Source: Pseudomonas urmiensis
Lineage (GTDB): Bacteria > Pseudomonadota > Gammaproteobacteria > Pseudomonadales > Pseudomonadaceae
DNA: 64,000 nt
NCBI RefSeq assembly: GCF_014268815.2
Contig: NZ_JABWRE020000001.1
Coordinates: forward strand, 1,369,001 to 1,433,000
Direction: 5' to 3'
Shown here: positions 35,766 through 45,215 of the stretch, in pieces
Numbering within the stretch: the stretch's first letter is position 1
Layout of the letters: each line of letters starts with the position of its first letter
Position numbers and translations under genes: made by a program
The notes under the pieces: model-generated
Database searches by the model: none
The model's input: the letters and a program-made list of their open reading frames with translations, nothing else
What the model was told of the DNA's origin: nothing

Positions 35766-36842
35766 ATGAAAAAGCCCAGCCTCAAGCTCGCCGATTATCT
35801 CAACGGGTGCGCTAGTTTTCTAGCCTGCCTCAAGCCTTATATGAGTCTGACAAAAGCGGCTCAGGGATTCAGATGCAGGCTTACACTCCCTGATGGCACC
35901 TGTTTGGATGTGCAAGGCAAGGATGAACCTCATGTCGCGCTAAACCTCATGCACGCGCTTGTGAACGTGATGCCACTGGCTCCACGTGAAGAACAGAAAG
36001 AAAAGATGTCTGTCTCAACCAGAGAGCCTGCGGTGAACTCCCAGGCAACGGAGACGATCATGCATTCTGAGGTGAAGGCTAAACAGATGGATGAAGCAAC
36101 TGGTAAAGCCCGCGAACAGATCGGCGTTACGACTAAGGTATCGCTGCTTGAGGAGATCGACGCGGTCGCCAAGCAGAGGGGCATCTCGCGTGCGATCGCC
36201 GCACGTGACCTTCTGCAAGATGGGCTGACTCGCTTCGATCGGGAGTCCCGAACCAAGAGCACATCGAAGCTGCTGGCAGAGTACGAACGAAAAGCAAACG
36301 ACTTCGCCGGTGCCCAAACGAAAAACTGGAGCATTCGTGCTGAGCGTCGACTGGTCATGAAAACGCAGTTGACGGCGGGAGAGTACGAACGCTCCACCTC
36401 GTCGTTCGTAAATGGCCTTTTGGCCGAGGCGCTGTCGCACTGTCCGGTGGCCGCTGCGTTGGCCGTAAAGGCGCCGGTAATTGCCGATGCTTCCGTCGCG
36501 CTGGCTTTGGAAGCCATCGAGCGTGTAAAGGGGCCGAAGGCCAAGCAGATTGCTGCTGAGGCTGACTTGGGCGACAACCGTGTTCTGGCAACCTTGATTC
36601 TGGGCGGATCTGTCTTTGCACCTGCTCGGGTCATCCGCAAAATGGCGGATTATCTGCAGGTTCCCTTCGACGCGTTTTCCGTTGCGTTGGAGCGACGTTT
36701 TACGAGTCAGCCTGTACCTGCCTTCAAGGCCACTGCAGGTAAACCACAAGTTGATCTGCAGCGGAAATCCTGGAGTGTTGCAGTGAAGGAGCTGGAATTG
36801 TCGCCGGACGAGGAAGCTCGCCTGCTGAAACTGGAGGGTTGA
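35766..36842 (+). CDS. Ribbon-helix-helix/HTH-like protein, 358 aa
   Basis: I do not recognise a named family. Residues about 118-160 ('TKVSLLEEIDAVAKQRGISRAIAARDLL') resemble a ribbon-helix-helix, and a second such segment may follow at about 198-235 ('RRLVMKTQLTAGEYERSTSSFVNGLLAEAL'). The C-terminal part ('VFAPARVIRKMADYLQVPFDAFSVALERRF') looks like an Xre-type helix bundle. Together these suggest a DNA-binding regulator. The next gene encodes an ImmA-type peptidase and starts three bases after the stop with GGAGG inside the 3' end; regulator plus ImmA/IrrE peptidase is a known pairing in which the peptidase cleaves the regulator. Confidence 0.55.
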   Translation: MKKPSLKLADYLNGCASFLACLKPYMSLTKAAQGFRCRLTLPDGTCLDVQGKDEPHVALNLMHALVNVMPLAPREEQKEKMSVSTREPAVNSQATETIMHSEVKAKQMDEATGKAREQIGVTTKVSLLEEIDAVAKQRGISRAIAARDLLQDGLTRFDRESRTKSTSKLLAEYERKANDFAGAQTKNWSIRAERRLVMKTQLTAGEYERSTSSFVNGLLAEALSHCPVAAALAVKAPVIADASVALALEAIERVKGPKAKQIAAEADLGDNRVLATLILGGSVFAPARVIRKMADYLQVPFDAFSVALERRFTSQPVPAFKATAGKPQVDLQRKSWSVAVKELELSPDEEARLLKLEG

Positions 36843-36844
36843 GC

Positions 36845-39800
36845 ATGAATCCCTTCGACAGGGCTCGACGGAAAGCCATGGATGTTCGAGAGTCGCTGGT
36901 GGGGTTAGCCGACTCTCATGGGTCAGTTTCTTCCAAGACGCTGCTTGCCAACGTTGAAGTGATCCTCGGCGTTGGGATCGAATTTGTACCACCGGGCCAT
37001 TCGATTCTGGGTGGCACCGATGGTGTACTCAAGCGCAACGATGAGACCATGTACATCCGCAAGGATGTCAGTGAAGCCGAGAAGGCTTATCTGATCGCGC
37101 ATGAACTGGGTCACTGGTACCTGGACGCCGATCTGCAGGAGACCACGTACGCCGATCTTGCGGCCATGACCGCCTCCGAAGGCAGCGAGGCGATCGTCAA
37201 GGTTGAGGCATACGGCGCAAACGAGCGCACTGAACTGCAGGCCAATGTGTTCGCGCGCGAGTTGCTCTTGCCTCGTATCGTCGCCCAGCAACAGTTTTTC
37301 GCGCACCTCGGCGCGAGTCAGATCTCGCTCAACCTGACGATACCGATTGAGATCGTTCGCCAACAGTTGTTTGACGGTCTTCTGTTGCCGATCCTGCCCA
37401 CCGTACCGCCTGGTGCATTGCCAGAAATGACCGATGCGCAGCGCCTGGCGGCGCATGCCAAAGAAACGTTCGTGAACGTGGTGGCAGGCCCCGGCACCGG
37501 GAAGACGACCACCCTGGTGCACCGCATCAAGTACTTGCTTGAGCAAGGCGTGCCGGCCAACAAGATCCTGGTGCTCACCTTCACCAACAAGGCGTCTGCT
37601 GAATTGGTAGAGCGATTGGCTGCCTCAGGTATCAAGAACGCGACAAACGTGTGGGCGGGCACCTTCCACGCCTTCGGCCTGGAATTCCTTCGTAAGCATC
37701 ACCACCTGTTCAACCTCCGCGCGAAAGTAAGCATGGCTGACAAGCTCATGCAGGTCAGGCTGATGGTTGGGCGCCTGGCCAAGGTCAGGCTGAAGTACTA
37801 CCTGCGGCTACAGAACCCCTACGATTGGCTTCCAGGTGTGATCGAGCACATCAAGCGATTGAAGGAAGAGTGCCTGACGGTCGATGACTACCGCGCTCGG
37901 CTCAAGGCGCTGCCCCCATGTGATCAGGATGTCCAGGATGAGCGTGAGGACATCGCGACACTCTTTGAGGCCTATGAAGAGGCCATGCGGGAAAAGTGCT
38001 GGGTCGATTACGTCGACCTGGTCGCTTACCCGTCAATCCAGGCCCGGAGCGCGCGTGCCACCGTCGCGCAGTACCTCGATCAATTTGAGCATGTGCTGGT
38101 CGATGAATATCAGGATGTCACTGAGGTCATGGTCGAGCTGATCAGGCAGTTGGCCCTGAATGCGAATTCGGTGTGGGTGGTCGGTGACGTTCGCCAGGCG
38201 ATCCATCACTGGCGAGGCTCTTCCATCAAGAGCTTGATCGATTTCGACAAGACCTTCAAAAGCTTGCGGCACATCACACCGACGTACAAGCGCTATGCAC
38301 TAGATCTGAACAGGCGAAGCACGCCAGAGATTCTCGACCTGTTCAACTGCGCTGGCACGTATCACGCGCTGCGTCATCTGATGCCGCTTGAGCCGGTCAC
38401 GGCTTATCGGCCATCGATTGGCGAAATCCCAAGGCTCTACCAGTGCGACTCCAACCTCGCCCAGGCAGCCACCCTTGAAACGTGCATCAAGGCGCTTGCG
38501 GCTCAGGGCATCCCCTACCGCGAGCAATTGGTCATGAGCCGCAGCTCCACGAACGTTGAGCACGTTGTCGAGGAGCTGACCAAGCGGGGCGTGCCGGTTC
38601 TTCATCTCGGGGACATTTGCCAGCGGCCTGAAATCAAGCGACTGTTCTGCCTGATGGAGCTGCTCTGCATGCGGCAGCCCAGGTCTTTGGTCGGCCTGAT
38701 GCAGGATCCACGATTCCCGATGACGGCCCAGGACATCGAGTTGCTCATGCGTTTCACGCAGAAGGGCAGTGGTACCGCGCTTCAGCGTGGGCGATGGATC
38801 TGGAGCAATATCCCAGGCCTCTCGGCACAAGGGCAGGTGGCGAAAGCAAACCTGAGCATGTTGCTGCAGGGCTTCACGCGCAATACAAAGCCGTGGGTGT
38901 TCGTTTCCACGGTAATGCTGGATCGTCGCTACGGGTTCCCGAATCCGACTGATACGTCAATCGAGGCGCACACTGCCCGGCTCGCACTCTGGCTGTTCGT
39001 CTATGCAGTGCGCAACGGTGACGGCGATGGCAGCCAGTCCCGCCTCACCAAGTTCTTGCTGCAAGAAGAACTACGTCGGCGCATTGGCGAGAAACTGGCG
39101 GATCGAGGCATACCGCCTGAGGCAAGAGCCCTGGATGCCGTCAACGTCATGACGGTGCATTCCAGCAAGGGGCTTGAGTACTCGGCGGTGCATCTCACCA
39201 ACGTCGACGATACCGCCTACGGGCCCAATCGGCCCTACTTCTACGATCTGCGTCCACTTGAGCTGATTCCTCCCGAGGTGCTCAACAGCACCGATGATGA
39301 CTTTGCGTTCGAGGAAAAGGTAGAGCGGAATAACCTGCTCTACGTGGCGCTGTCCCGTGCCCGCGATCACCTGTACCTCTACCAGCTCGCTGACACCACC
39401 AGGCCGGCGCCCCTCAACGCGGCAGGCAAGAAGCTTCGAACACTCTTCGGCATCCGTTTGCCTGCCATAGCGCCAGCCCCATTGCCGATTGGCAGCGCCG
39501 TTGCGCCAAGCACAGTGAGCTACGAAGCGTTCCAGACCTACATGAACTGCCCGCTTCAGTACCACTACCGGCATGAGCTGACCCTGACGGCTGAGCAGGA
39601 GATTGATGTGTCTATCCGGGCGCGGTGGGCTGTCAGCGACATGCTCTTTGAGGTATTGAAGAACGCTGCCGTGCCTCAGACGGCGTTCCAGGCAGCGTGG
39701 AAAGCGCGCCTCCTGCCCCCGAAAACTGAAGATCCGCAGCTCTATGAAGATGCCGTGATAGCGGTGAAGCGAGGCCTTGCGCTTGTCGGTGAGATTCGGG

Positions 39801-40150
39801 GCAGCCTGGTAGAAGGGCTCGTATCAGAGGTCGGGGGGCTGCAGATCGTGCTGCCGTGGATGCTGTCGGTGGGCAGCGAACTGCACTGGATCCGGGCGCA
39901 CGAAGGTCTGTCAGGGACGATGAAGCAGCTCAGGCCAATGATGGTGAACATGAATGCCCCCGGCATCCGGCATGCCACCATCTACTCGTTGATCACCGAT
40001 AAACGCATTCGAGAAGGCGCCTCGCGTGGCATTGAGCGCACGACGGTGTACAAGATGTCCAAGCGGTTCATTGCGGGTGATCGCTTTGCCAGCAGAGGAC
40101 GAGGGTGCAATAGATGCGCCTATCTGAGCATTTGCGACAGCAAACCCTGA
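36845..40150 (+). CDS. ImmA/IrrE peptidase fused to UvrD-type helicase with FeS nuclease-like tail
   Basis: A 1101-residue fusion starting at ATG 36845 with GGAGG six bases upstream. Residues 1-180: ImmA/IrrE zinc peptidase with 'LIAHELGHWYLD' (HExxH at about 86) and 'ERTELQANVFARELLLP'. Residues about 195-800: SF1A UvrD/Rep helicase with Walker A 'AGPGTGKTTT' (214), 'VDEYQD', 'GDVRQAIHHWRG', 'TVHSSKGLEY' and 'LLYVALSRARDHLYLY'. The C-terminus has 'YEAFQTYMNCPLQYHY' and 'GCNRCAYLSIC', the four-cysteine iron-sulphur frame of AddB/Cas4-type nucleases, but the D...ExK catalytic residues are not evident. Likely a defence protein that senses and processes DNA ends. Confidence 0.75.
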   Translation: MNPFDRARRKAMDVRESLVGLADSHGSVSSKTLLANVEVILGVGIEFVPPGHSILGGTDGVLKRNDETMYIRKDVSEAEKAYLIAHELGHWYLDADLQETTYADLAAMTASEGSEAIVKVEAYGANERTELQANVFARELLLPRIVAQQQFFAHLGASQISLNLTIPIEIVRQQLFDGLLLPILPTVPPGALPEMTDAQRLAAHAKETFVNVVAGPGTGKTTTLVHRIKYLLEQGVPANKILVLTFTNKASAELVERLAASGIKNATNVWAGTFHAFGLEFLRKHHHLFNLRAKVSMADKLMQVRLMVGRLAKVRLKYYLRLQNPYDWLPGVIEHIKRLKEECLTVDDYRARLKALPPCDQDVQDEREDIATLFEAYEEAMREKCWVDYVDLVAYPSIQARSARATVAQYLDQFEHVLVDEYQDVTEVMVELIRQLALNANSVWVVGDVRQAIHHWRGSSIKSLIDFDKTFKSLRHITPTYKRYALDLNRRSTPEILDLFNCAGTYHALRHLMPLEPVTAYRPSIGEIPRLYQCDSNLAQAATLETCIKALAAQGIPYREQLVMSRSSTNVEHVVEELTKRGVPVLHLGDICQRPEIKRLFCLMELLCMRQPRSLVGLMQDPRFPMTAQDIELLMRFTQKGSGTALQRGRWIWSNIPGLSAQGQVAKANLSMLLQGFTRNTKPWVFVSTVMLDRRYGFPNPTDTSIEAHTARLALWLFVYAVRNGDGDGSQSRLTKFLLQEELRRRIGEKLADRGIPPEARALDAVNVMTVHSSKGLEYSAVHLTNVDDTAYGPNRPYFYDLRPLELIPPEVLNSTDDDFAFEEKVERNNLLYVALSRARDHLYLYQLADTTRPAPLNAAGKKLRTLFGIRLPAIAPAPLPIGSAVAPSTVSYEAFQTYMNCPLQYHYRHELTLTAEQEIDVSIRARWAVSDMLFEVLKNAAVPQTAFQAAWKARLLPPKTEDPQLYEDAVIAVKRGLALVGEIRGSLVEGLVSEVGGLQIVLPWMLSVGSELHWIRAHEGLSGTMKQLRPMMVNMNAPGIRHATIYSLITDKRIREGASRGIERTTVYKMSKRFIAGDRFASRGRGCNRCAYLSICDSKP

Positions 40151-40184
40151 ATGTCAACTGATCACGGGCGAGGAGGGTATCCCT

Positions 40185-40799
40185 GTGGCCAATGACCCGG
40201 CTGGCGCCTTCCAGGAGCTCAAGTACGCGAAGGTGGCCACCGTTGAGGCCGCTGCTGAATATGTAGCCTACGTATCGGCAGACTACCCAGTCTATCGTGA
40301 GACAGATCCTACTCACGCCGTGGATGGCGTGAGCCCTGACCAGTTCTTCGATACCGCCTACACGCCGATTCTGCAGAGCATGATCGCCCACGTTGTAAAC
40401 GAAGAAGGCCCAGTTCTCGACAGCGTGCTGTCCCGACGCATCGCCCGGGCGCACGGGTGGGGTCGTACGGGAGCACGTATTCGTGATCAAGTTGATCAGG
40501 TCGCGCGTGCGCACTTCAGGTCTTATGAGGAAGAGCAACTGGGAACCTTCTTCTGGCCAACCAAACTCGATTTAGATGCTGCAGCTACATTCCGCCGTCC
40601 AGGTGACGATGACTCCGTGCGCAGCCTGGCGGAAATCTGCCTTCAGGAGTTGTTTGCGCTCGTGGGTGAGATGGAAGCAAAGGGACACGCAGCTGAGGCC
40701 TTGATCCACGCCGTCGCCAAGGAGGCAGATGTTATGAAGTTCGCACATGCTGGCCGCTCGCGAATCGAGAAAGCCATTCGTCATCACAGGAATGATTAG
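40185..40799 (+). CDS. Stand-alone DUF3320 protein
   Basis: A 204-residue protein starting at GTG 40185 behind a perfect AGGAGGG. Residues about 60-160 follow DUF3320: 'VVNEEGPVLDSVLSRRIARAHGWGRTGARIRDQVDQVARAH' and the strand end 'GTFFWPTKLD'; the rest ('LAEICLQELFALVGEMEAKGHAAEALIHAVAKEADVMKF') matches the second half of the domain, which resembles a restriction/winged-helix module. DUF3320 is normally the C-terminal part of very large DUF4011-type SF1 helicases; here it is a separate gene 35 bases after the ImmA-UvrD gene. It likely binds DNA as a subunit of that protein. Confidence 0.7.
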   Translation: MANDPAGAFQELKYAKVATVEAAAEYVAYVSADYPVYRETDPTHAVDGVSPDQFFDTAYTPILQSMIAHVVNEEGPVLDSVLSRRIARAHGWGRTGARIRDQVDQVARAHFRSYEEEQLGTFFWPTKLDLDAAATFRRPGDDDSVRSLAEICLQELFALVGEMEAKGHAAEALIHAVAKEADVMKFAHAGRSRIEKAIRHHRND

Positions 40800-40863
40800 G
40801 TTAAGGTGCCCATGGTTTGGATTGTTCGAGCCGCGGGCTACTCAATGGAATTGCGTTGGAGTT

Positions 40864-42579
40864 TTACCTGGCCAATGTAAGAAATGGATTATCCGCCGGT
40901 GATTCTTGGGATATGGCTGCCTTGCTGCGCAGAAGGTAGCCATTGAGTGAGCTAGTTTTGCGAGGACCTTTAACCTTGCAAGTCCAAATGTTCTGGCCAT
41001 TGGGTTTTTTCAGATGGACATCTAGCTTCTCGAATTGGCGTTGGAGGAGCCGCCAACCGTCACTCTTGGGATCTGGGTCAGCCAAACCTAGGTGTTCAGC
41101 AGCATAGTGCTGGAAAATGCCCGGCGTGACTAGGAAGAATGTGCCATCCACGGTATGCACTTTAGCCTTACTGTCATTGACCACTAAGCGATGACTGTGA
41201 AGTCCTTCGCGCAGCCACTCCATAAAGGCTAATCCCGCGTCGTTTTGGTCGGGCGAAGTGGTAGGCCGGAGGCTTTCCGCAGTTGTTTCAGCCTGGAGCT
41301 CTGTCGGCTCCTGCAGCATGTCCATCAATTCGTCGAGATAGTCGGACTCCAGACTCAGCGGCACAGCAGTGGGCTGTTTTTCTGCCGCTGAAATCTGTGG
41401 ACTACCCAGGGCCGACTCCCCGGTTTCACCGGTCAAAGGTGGGTCTATGGTCGGCTCAACAGTGCCACCGAAAAAATCCGGTCGGAGCTCATCGGCCCAG
41501 ATCAGGGTCGGCTGCAGACGGAGGAAGGTGAAGCGATGCTGCCAGTCACCGTCCGTGACAATGCCGTTCCAAACCGCCTTGCCTTCCGGTGTCGCTTCCA
41601 CCAATCCATGTGACTGCAGTTCATCGAACAAGGCGATGTTTGAAGAGGGAACTCCGTCCACGGCCTGAGCCAGCAGATGCGCCCGCAGATTGTCGGTCGT
41701 GGTCTTGCTGACCAGCCACAGGTGGTCTTCGGTCAGCCAGCCGACCGCGCCGGGCTGGTTGAGCTTGAACTTGTTCTTGACCAAGTGGCGCAGCCCCGTC
41801 AGCAGATGATGCTGCAGCGAGTGCTTGGACGCCTGCAAAGCCTTCGCGGGATTGCCACCGATGTTTTGCGCAGTGGAAACCCGGTCAGCCTGCAGCACCA
41901 ATTCCCCAAGGGTCCCGGCGTGCTCGTAGTGGTCGGCGAGCAGAAACAGCAATTGGTTCCACAATGCTGGGTAATCGCTGAGCCAGTCGAGCAGGGCGGG
42001 CGACAGGATCTGCGTATAGAGCAACCCCGCCGCGGCGCCGTGCAGCTTGTAATCGCGCTCTGGGTGGTAGCGGAAACGGTAGGGCTGGTTCAGCGGGCCG
42101 TGCCAAGGGTGCCAGCGATCGGCATTCTGATACTCCACCTGCAGGTCGACGGCGATTTTGCCGATGTCATGCAGCAGGGCACCGTAGGCAATCGCGGCGC
42201 TCCAGGCATCAGCTTGTGCGGCCTGGTCTTCCGGTGCAGCACCGCTGGGAAGTAGATAGGATTGGCGTAGCTTCAAGCTGCAGGCCATCAGCTCCAACCC
42301 GTGATCGAGCATGCCCCCGGGATAGGCGTGATGATGGCTTTCGCTGGCCGGGAGTTGCTGCACGTAACTGGCGTAGCGGCGGATGGGCTCGAGGTAAAGT
42401 CGATCAAACTGCGCTTCGGAGAGGGCCGTGTACTGCCAGATGCGTTCGAGCAGCTTTCTCCGGTGATCGGCGGCGAGTAGAGATTCGGCCGACTGGGGAA
42501 GCAGGAAGCCCTCGGCGAAGGGCGTGGGGGTGGGCTCTGCCGCCTCACCTTTTTGAAATGTTAACCACCAGCGTTTCAT
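40864..42579 (-). CDS. traI: MobH-family relaxase
   Basis: A 571-residue TraI of the MobH class, which nicks the element's origin of transfer and leads the strand into the recipient. 'SESHHHAYPGGMLDHGLEL' (about residue 80) and the metal-binding 'LLHDIGKIAVD' (about 136) form the HD-type catalytic core; a C-terminal domain follows after a Pro/Glu-rich linker. ATG 42579 begins at 'MKRWWLTFQKGE'; the upstream extension is not conserved in type. In PFGI-1/ICEclc-type elements this gene lies next to the integrase; here it is followed by the defence block and no integrase is seen. Confidence 0.85.
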   Translation of the reverse strand: MKRWWLTFQKGEAAEPTPTPFAEGFLLPQSAESLLAADHRRKLLERIWQYTALSEAQFDRLYLEPIRRYASYVQQLPASESHHHAYPGGMLDHGLELMACSLKLRQSYLLPSGAAPEDQAAQADAWSAAIAYGALLHDIGKIAVDLQVEYQNADRWHPWHGPLNQPYRFRYHPERDYKLHGAAAGLLYTQILSPALLDWLSDYPALWNQLLFLLADHYEHAGTLGELVLQADRVSTAQNIGGNPAKALQASKHSLQHHLLTGLRHLVKNKFKLNQPGAVGWLTEDHLWLVSKTTTDNLRAHLLAQAVDGVPSSNIALFDELQSHGLVEATPEGKAVWNGIVTDGDWQHRFTFLRLQPTLIWADELRPDFFGGTVEPTIDPPLTGETGESALGSPQISAAEKQPTAVPLSLESDYLDELMDMLQEPTELQAETTAESLRPTTSPDQNDAGLAFMEWLREGLHSHRLVVNDSKAKVHTVDGTFFLVTPGIFQHYAAEHLGLADPDPKSDGWRLLQRQFEKLDVHLKKPNGQNIWTCKVKGPRKTSSLNGYLLRSKAAISQESPADNPFLTLAR

Positions 42580-42801
42580 CGTATGACCTGCTGTTCGTTC
42601 GGGAGGTCCTTTTGCCTTTTCGGATAGAGCTCTTACCCTTGCGCCCCCTTCCATTGCCGCCGTTACCCTTTACCGCCTTGGCCCTTTTCACGCGTGTGAT
42701 AATTCGAAGCCAGGCACATCGGGATCGGCGGCCGCTCGGAATAGCGGTCCCTTTGTTCAGAGCGTAGACTGCCCGGCATGATTGCTAGAGCAGGGGTGCG
42801 G

Positions 42802-42996
42802 ATGACGTTGAGTGATGCGGTATTGGTCGTGTTATTGGCCGATCGGATTCATGGCACGGACACGGCCATCCGATCTGCAGCCAAGCGCTGTGCGAAAAAG
42901 CTGCCCCGCAGCCAGCGCGATATCGTGTTCAAGATTGGAAACAGCGCAAATCCTCGGCAACTTGTGGCGCACCTGTGTCAGCACTTGTCTGATTGA
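42802..42996 (+). CDS. Hypothetical protein, 64 aa
   Basis: A small basic protein, 'MTLSDAVLVVLLADRIHGTDTAIRSAAKRCAKKLP' and a tail 'IVFKIGNSANPRQLVAHLCQHL'. ATG 42802 has CAGGGGTGCGG upstream; a GTG two codons earlier is possible. It is probably a helical DNA- or protein-binding mini-protein. It is divergent from traI and lies before the MvaT-like gene. I recognise no family. Confidence 0.45.
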   Translation: MTLSDAVLVVLLADRIHGTDTAIRSAAKRCAKKLPRSQRDIVFKIGNSANPRQLVAHLCQHLSD

Positions 42997-43121
42997 GCGA
43001 CCAAGCGAGGTCGTTTTAACCGGCACCTCGCAAGAGTGCGTGCGCCTCAAGTAAACCCTCGGATAAATCCGCAGTCTCAGTTATTATCCCAGCACTTGTC
43101 CCACACCTAGGAACATCATTC

Positions 43122-43487
43122 ATGTCCAAACTTGCCGAGTTCAAAGCACTGGAAGCGCAACTGGCCGCCCAGCTGCAACAGCTGGATGCCATGAAAAACG
43201 ACTCCGGTTTGAAGCAGGAAATCGAGTTTGAACAGAAACTCAAAGCGTTGCTGGAACAGTACGGCATGGGCCTGCGCCAGGTGATCAGCATTCTTGATCC
43301 GGCCAAGAGCTTGAGCGTACAGACCGCGAGTGCGTCCAGCAGTAGCCAGCGCAAGCCTCGCGAGGTGAAACGCTACAAGCACCCACAGAGCGGTGAGGTT
43401 GTGGAAACCAAGGGCGGCAACCACAAGATCCTCAAACAGTGGAAGCAGGAGCACGGCTCGGACACCGTTGAGAGCTGGGTGCAGTAA
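43122..43487 (+). CDS. MvaT-family nucleoid silencer carried by the element
   Basis: A 121-residue H-NS-like protein of the Pseudomonas MvaT/MvaU group. An N-terminal coiled coil (1-65) oligomerises; a Ser-rich linker ('TASASSSSQRKP') leads to the DNA-binding end 'RYKHPQSGEVVETKGGNHKILKQWK', the AT-pincer region of the family. Mobile copies, such as Pmr of plasmid pCAR1, work with host MvaT to silence foreign A/T-rich DNA and limit the cost of transfer. It is monocistronic with its own terminator. Confidence 0.88.
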   Translation: MSKLAEFKALEAQLAAQLQQLDAMKNDSGLKQEIEFEQKLKALLEQYGMGLRQVISILDPAKSLSVQTASASSSSQRKPREVKRYKHPQSGEVVETKGGNHKILKQWKQEHGSDTVESWVQ

Positions 43488-43532
43488 TCACTGATTTACT
43501 GACAGCGGTAAAAGTCGCGCTGCGTACAAAAT

Positions 43533-43556
43533 AAAGGCCCCGGATAGGGGCCTTTT
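43533..43556 (+). terminator. Terminator after the MvaT-like gene
   Basis: AAAGGCCCC and GGGGCCTTT pair around GGATA and are followed by TT. The A run on the other side lets it also serve the convergent antirestriction gene. Confidence 0.85.
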
Positions 43557-43572
43557 TGTTGGGTGGGTGGAA

Positions 43573-44511
43573 TCACGCGGTGAGTCGAGCTGGCGTATCC
43601 GTGGCTTGGTCACACTGCAAGGCCAACAGGTACTCAGAAGCTTCTCGAGCCTGACCACTGGCGCGGAAAATGGCTCGCTTGTCCTCCTTGAGTATCTTAA
43701 GCCAGGACGCCAGGTATTCCTCGTGACGCAACTCACCTGTGGTACCCGTGAGTGCGCAGAGAAACGCGGCGCCCATTTCTGCGACCAGTTCCTCGAAGGC
43801 ATACGCCGTGGAGCCGAATGCATGCCCACCGGTGATGCCTTCACGGTTCAGACGAGTACGGTGGCCCGACCAGTGCGTCAGCTCATGCAGCGCCGTTGCG
43901 TAGTAGCTGCCGACGTCTTCGAACTGCGCTTTCGTAGGCAGTTGGATCAGATCACGAATCGGCTGATAGAACGCGTCATCGCTGTAGCGATGCTCGATGC
44001 GCGCCCCGCTGGCGACCAGCAGTTGCTCTGCCGGTTCATGATCGATGAAGGCCGCGGGCTCAGTGTGCTCGATGGAGGCTGGCTCCTCGTCAGGCAAGCC
44101 TTCGGTCTGCTCAATGTTGAACAGGCAGTGCGTGCGCAGGAGTGCGAACTGCACCAATTTGATGTTGCCCTGTTCATCGCGAACGACCTGGCCGTCCTCG
44201 TCATGCGCCTCCTTGCTCATCGGTTTGTACAGCACCGCGAGGGTGGATTGCTCGCCCTTGCGCACATGGCCGCCAGCCTTGCGTGCCTGATTGAAGGTCA
44301 GCCAGCGATCATGGGTGAACCCTCGCAGGCGGGCCTCAGCCCACAAGAGTGGAACGTTGATGCCGGCGTAGGGGCGCCGGGTAATGGCGTTGATAGGGAA
44401 TGGGGAGTCAGCGCTCGAACCTGCTGTGGTCCAAGGTTTGATCCAAGGGATCACGCCCTGGCTCAGGGCACTGACGATCTTGTTGGTGACGTCCAGGTAG
44501 ATATCGGACAT
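43573..44511 (-). CDS. ArdC-like antirestriction protein with zinc peptidase domain
   Basis: A 312-residue protein. The N-terminal half is the ArdC single-strand-DNA-binding domain ('VTNKIVSALSQGVIPWIKPW', 'YAGINVPLLWAEA', 'WLTFNQARKAGGHVRKGEQST'). The C-terminal half is a zincin peptidase-like domain with 'ATALHELTHWSGH' (about 206-218) and a third ligand in 'FEELVAEMGAAFL'. ArdC proteins protect incoming single strands from restriction after conjugation. It belongs to the conjugation module and precedes small DUF genes on the same strand. Confidence 0.85.
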   Translation of the reverse strand: MSDIYLDVTNKIVSALSQGVIPWIKPWTTAGSSADSPFPINAITRRPYAGINVPLLWAEARLRGFTHDRWLTFNQARKAGGHVRKGEQSTLAVLYKPMSKEAHDEDGQVVRDEQGNIKLVQFALLRTHCLFNIEQTEGLPDEEPASIEHTEPAAFIDHEPAEQLLVASGARIEHRYSDDAFYQPIRDLIQLPTKAQFEDVGSYYATALHELTHWSGHRTRLNREGITGGHAFGSTAYAFEELVAEMGAAFLCALTGTTGELRHEEYLASWLKILKEDKRAIFRASGQAREASEYLLALQCDQATDTPARLTA

Positions 44512-44600
44512 GGCGTTCTCCGGTCGTGAAGGGGGGAACGCTGCCCGGCCGGGAAGGGTTCCCAGTGGGGGTAGAGGGGATAGTGACGGTGCTGAGTGGA

Positions 44601-44921
44601 TCAGAGGGCGGCGATGTCTACCGCGCTCTCATCTGGCAGTCGGACGAGTAAAAAAGCCGGCCCGCTGCGTGGTATTACACGAGCCAGCTGAAGCTGCGGC
44701 AGATGGGCAATTTCTGAAGTGCCGTTGCTCAGCAGGTCGAGTTGCAGTGCTACGGGACGGTGCAGGGCAAGTGGTGCAGAAGTCAGCGCGCTATTGAGTA
44801 GGCCAGCCAAGCGCAGTGCGGACTGTCCAACCGGCTCCTCGCCTGCGGCAGGTTCAATGAACTGCTGCCAGACACCTGGGCTCAGCACAATGGCAGTGGA
44901 AAGGTGGTTCATCCTGGACAT
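44601..44921 (-). CDS. Hypothetical ICE protein, 106 aa
   Basis: A soluble protein, 'LSTAIVLSPGVWQQFIEPAAGEEPVGQSALRLAGLLNSALTSAP', then 'RVIPRSGPAFLLVRLPDE'. The content suggests a small alpha/beta domain. It lies between the ArdC-like and DUF3085 genes on the same strand, a position where this element family carries small conserved genes of unknown role. I do not recognise its family. The next 290 bases upstream hold no gene I can support. Confidence 0.5.
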   Translation of the reverse strand: MSRMNHLSTAIVLSPGVWQQFIEPAAGEEPVGQSALRLAGLLNSALTSAPLALHRPVALQLDLLSNGTSEIAHLPQLQLARVIPRSGPAFLLVRLPDESAVDIAAL

Positions 44922-45215
44922 GGTGGTCTCCGGTTAGCAGATTCCGCGTCACCTTTCTGAGGTTTGGTGTGGATTGCCCGATCCGATCAACCCACCGAGC
45001 AGGGAGCGTCCGTCCATTAAAACGCGCCTGCACGTGGGGTCAATCTCCGATCATGACCTCTTCTGAACGGCTCTATCCAGGGCGTTCCAAGGAAGACTAT
45101 CGGCCTTGAGTTCCCGACAAGCGGCGATCTCCACTCAGCCTGAACGTAGTGTGTAATGCCTCCCGAAAGGCCCGCTAGGTGCCTATCGGGAAGCGCGAAG
45201 TGCTCGCTTTTACGT

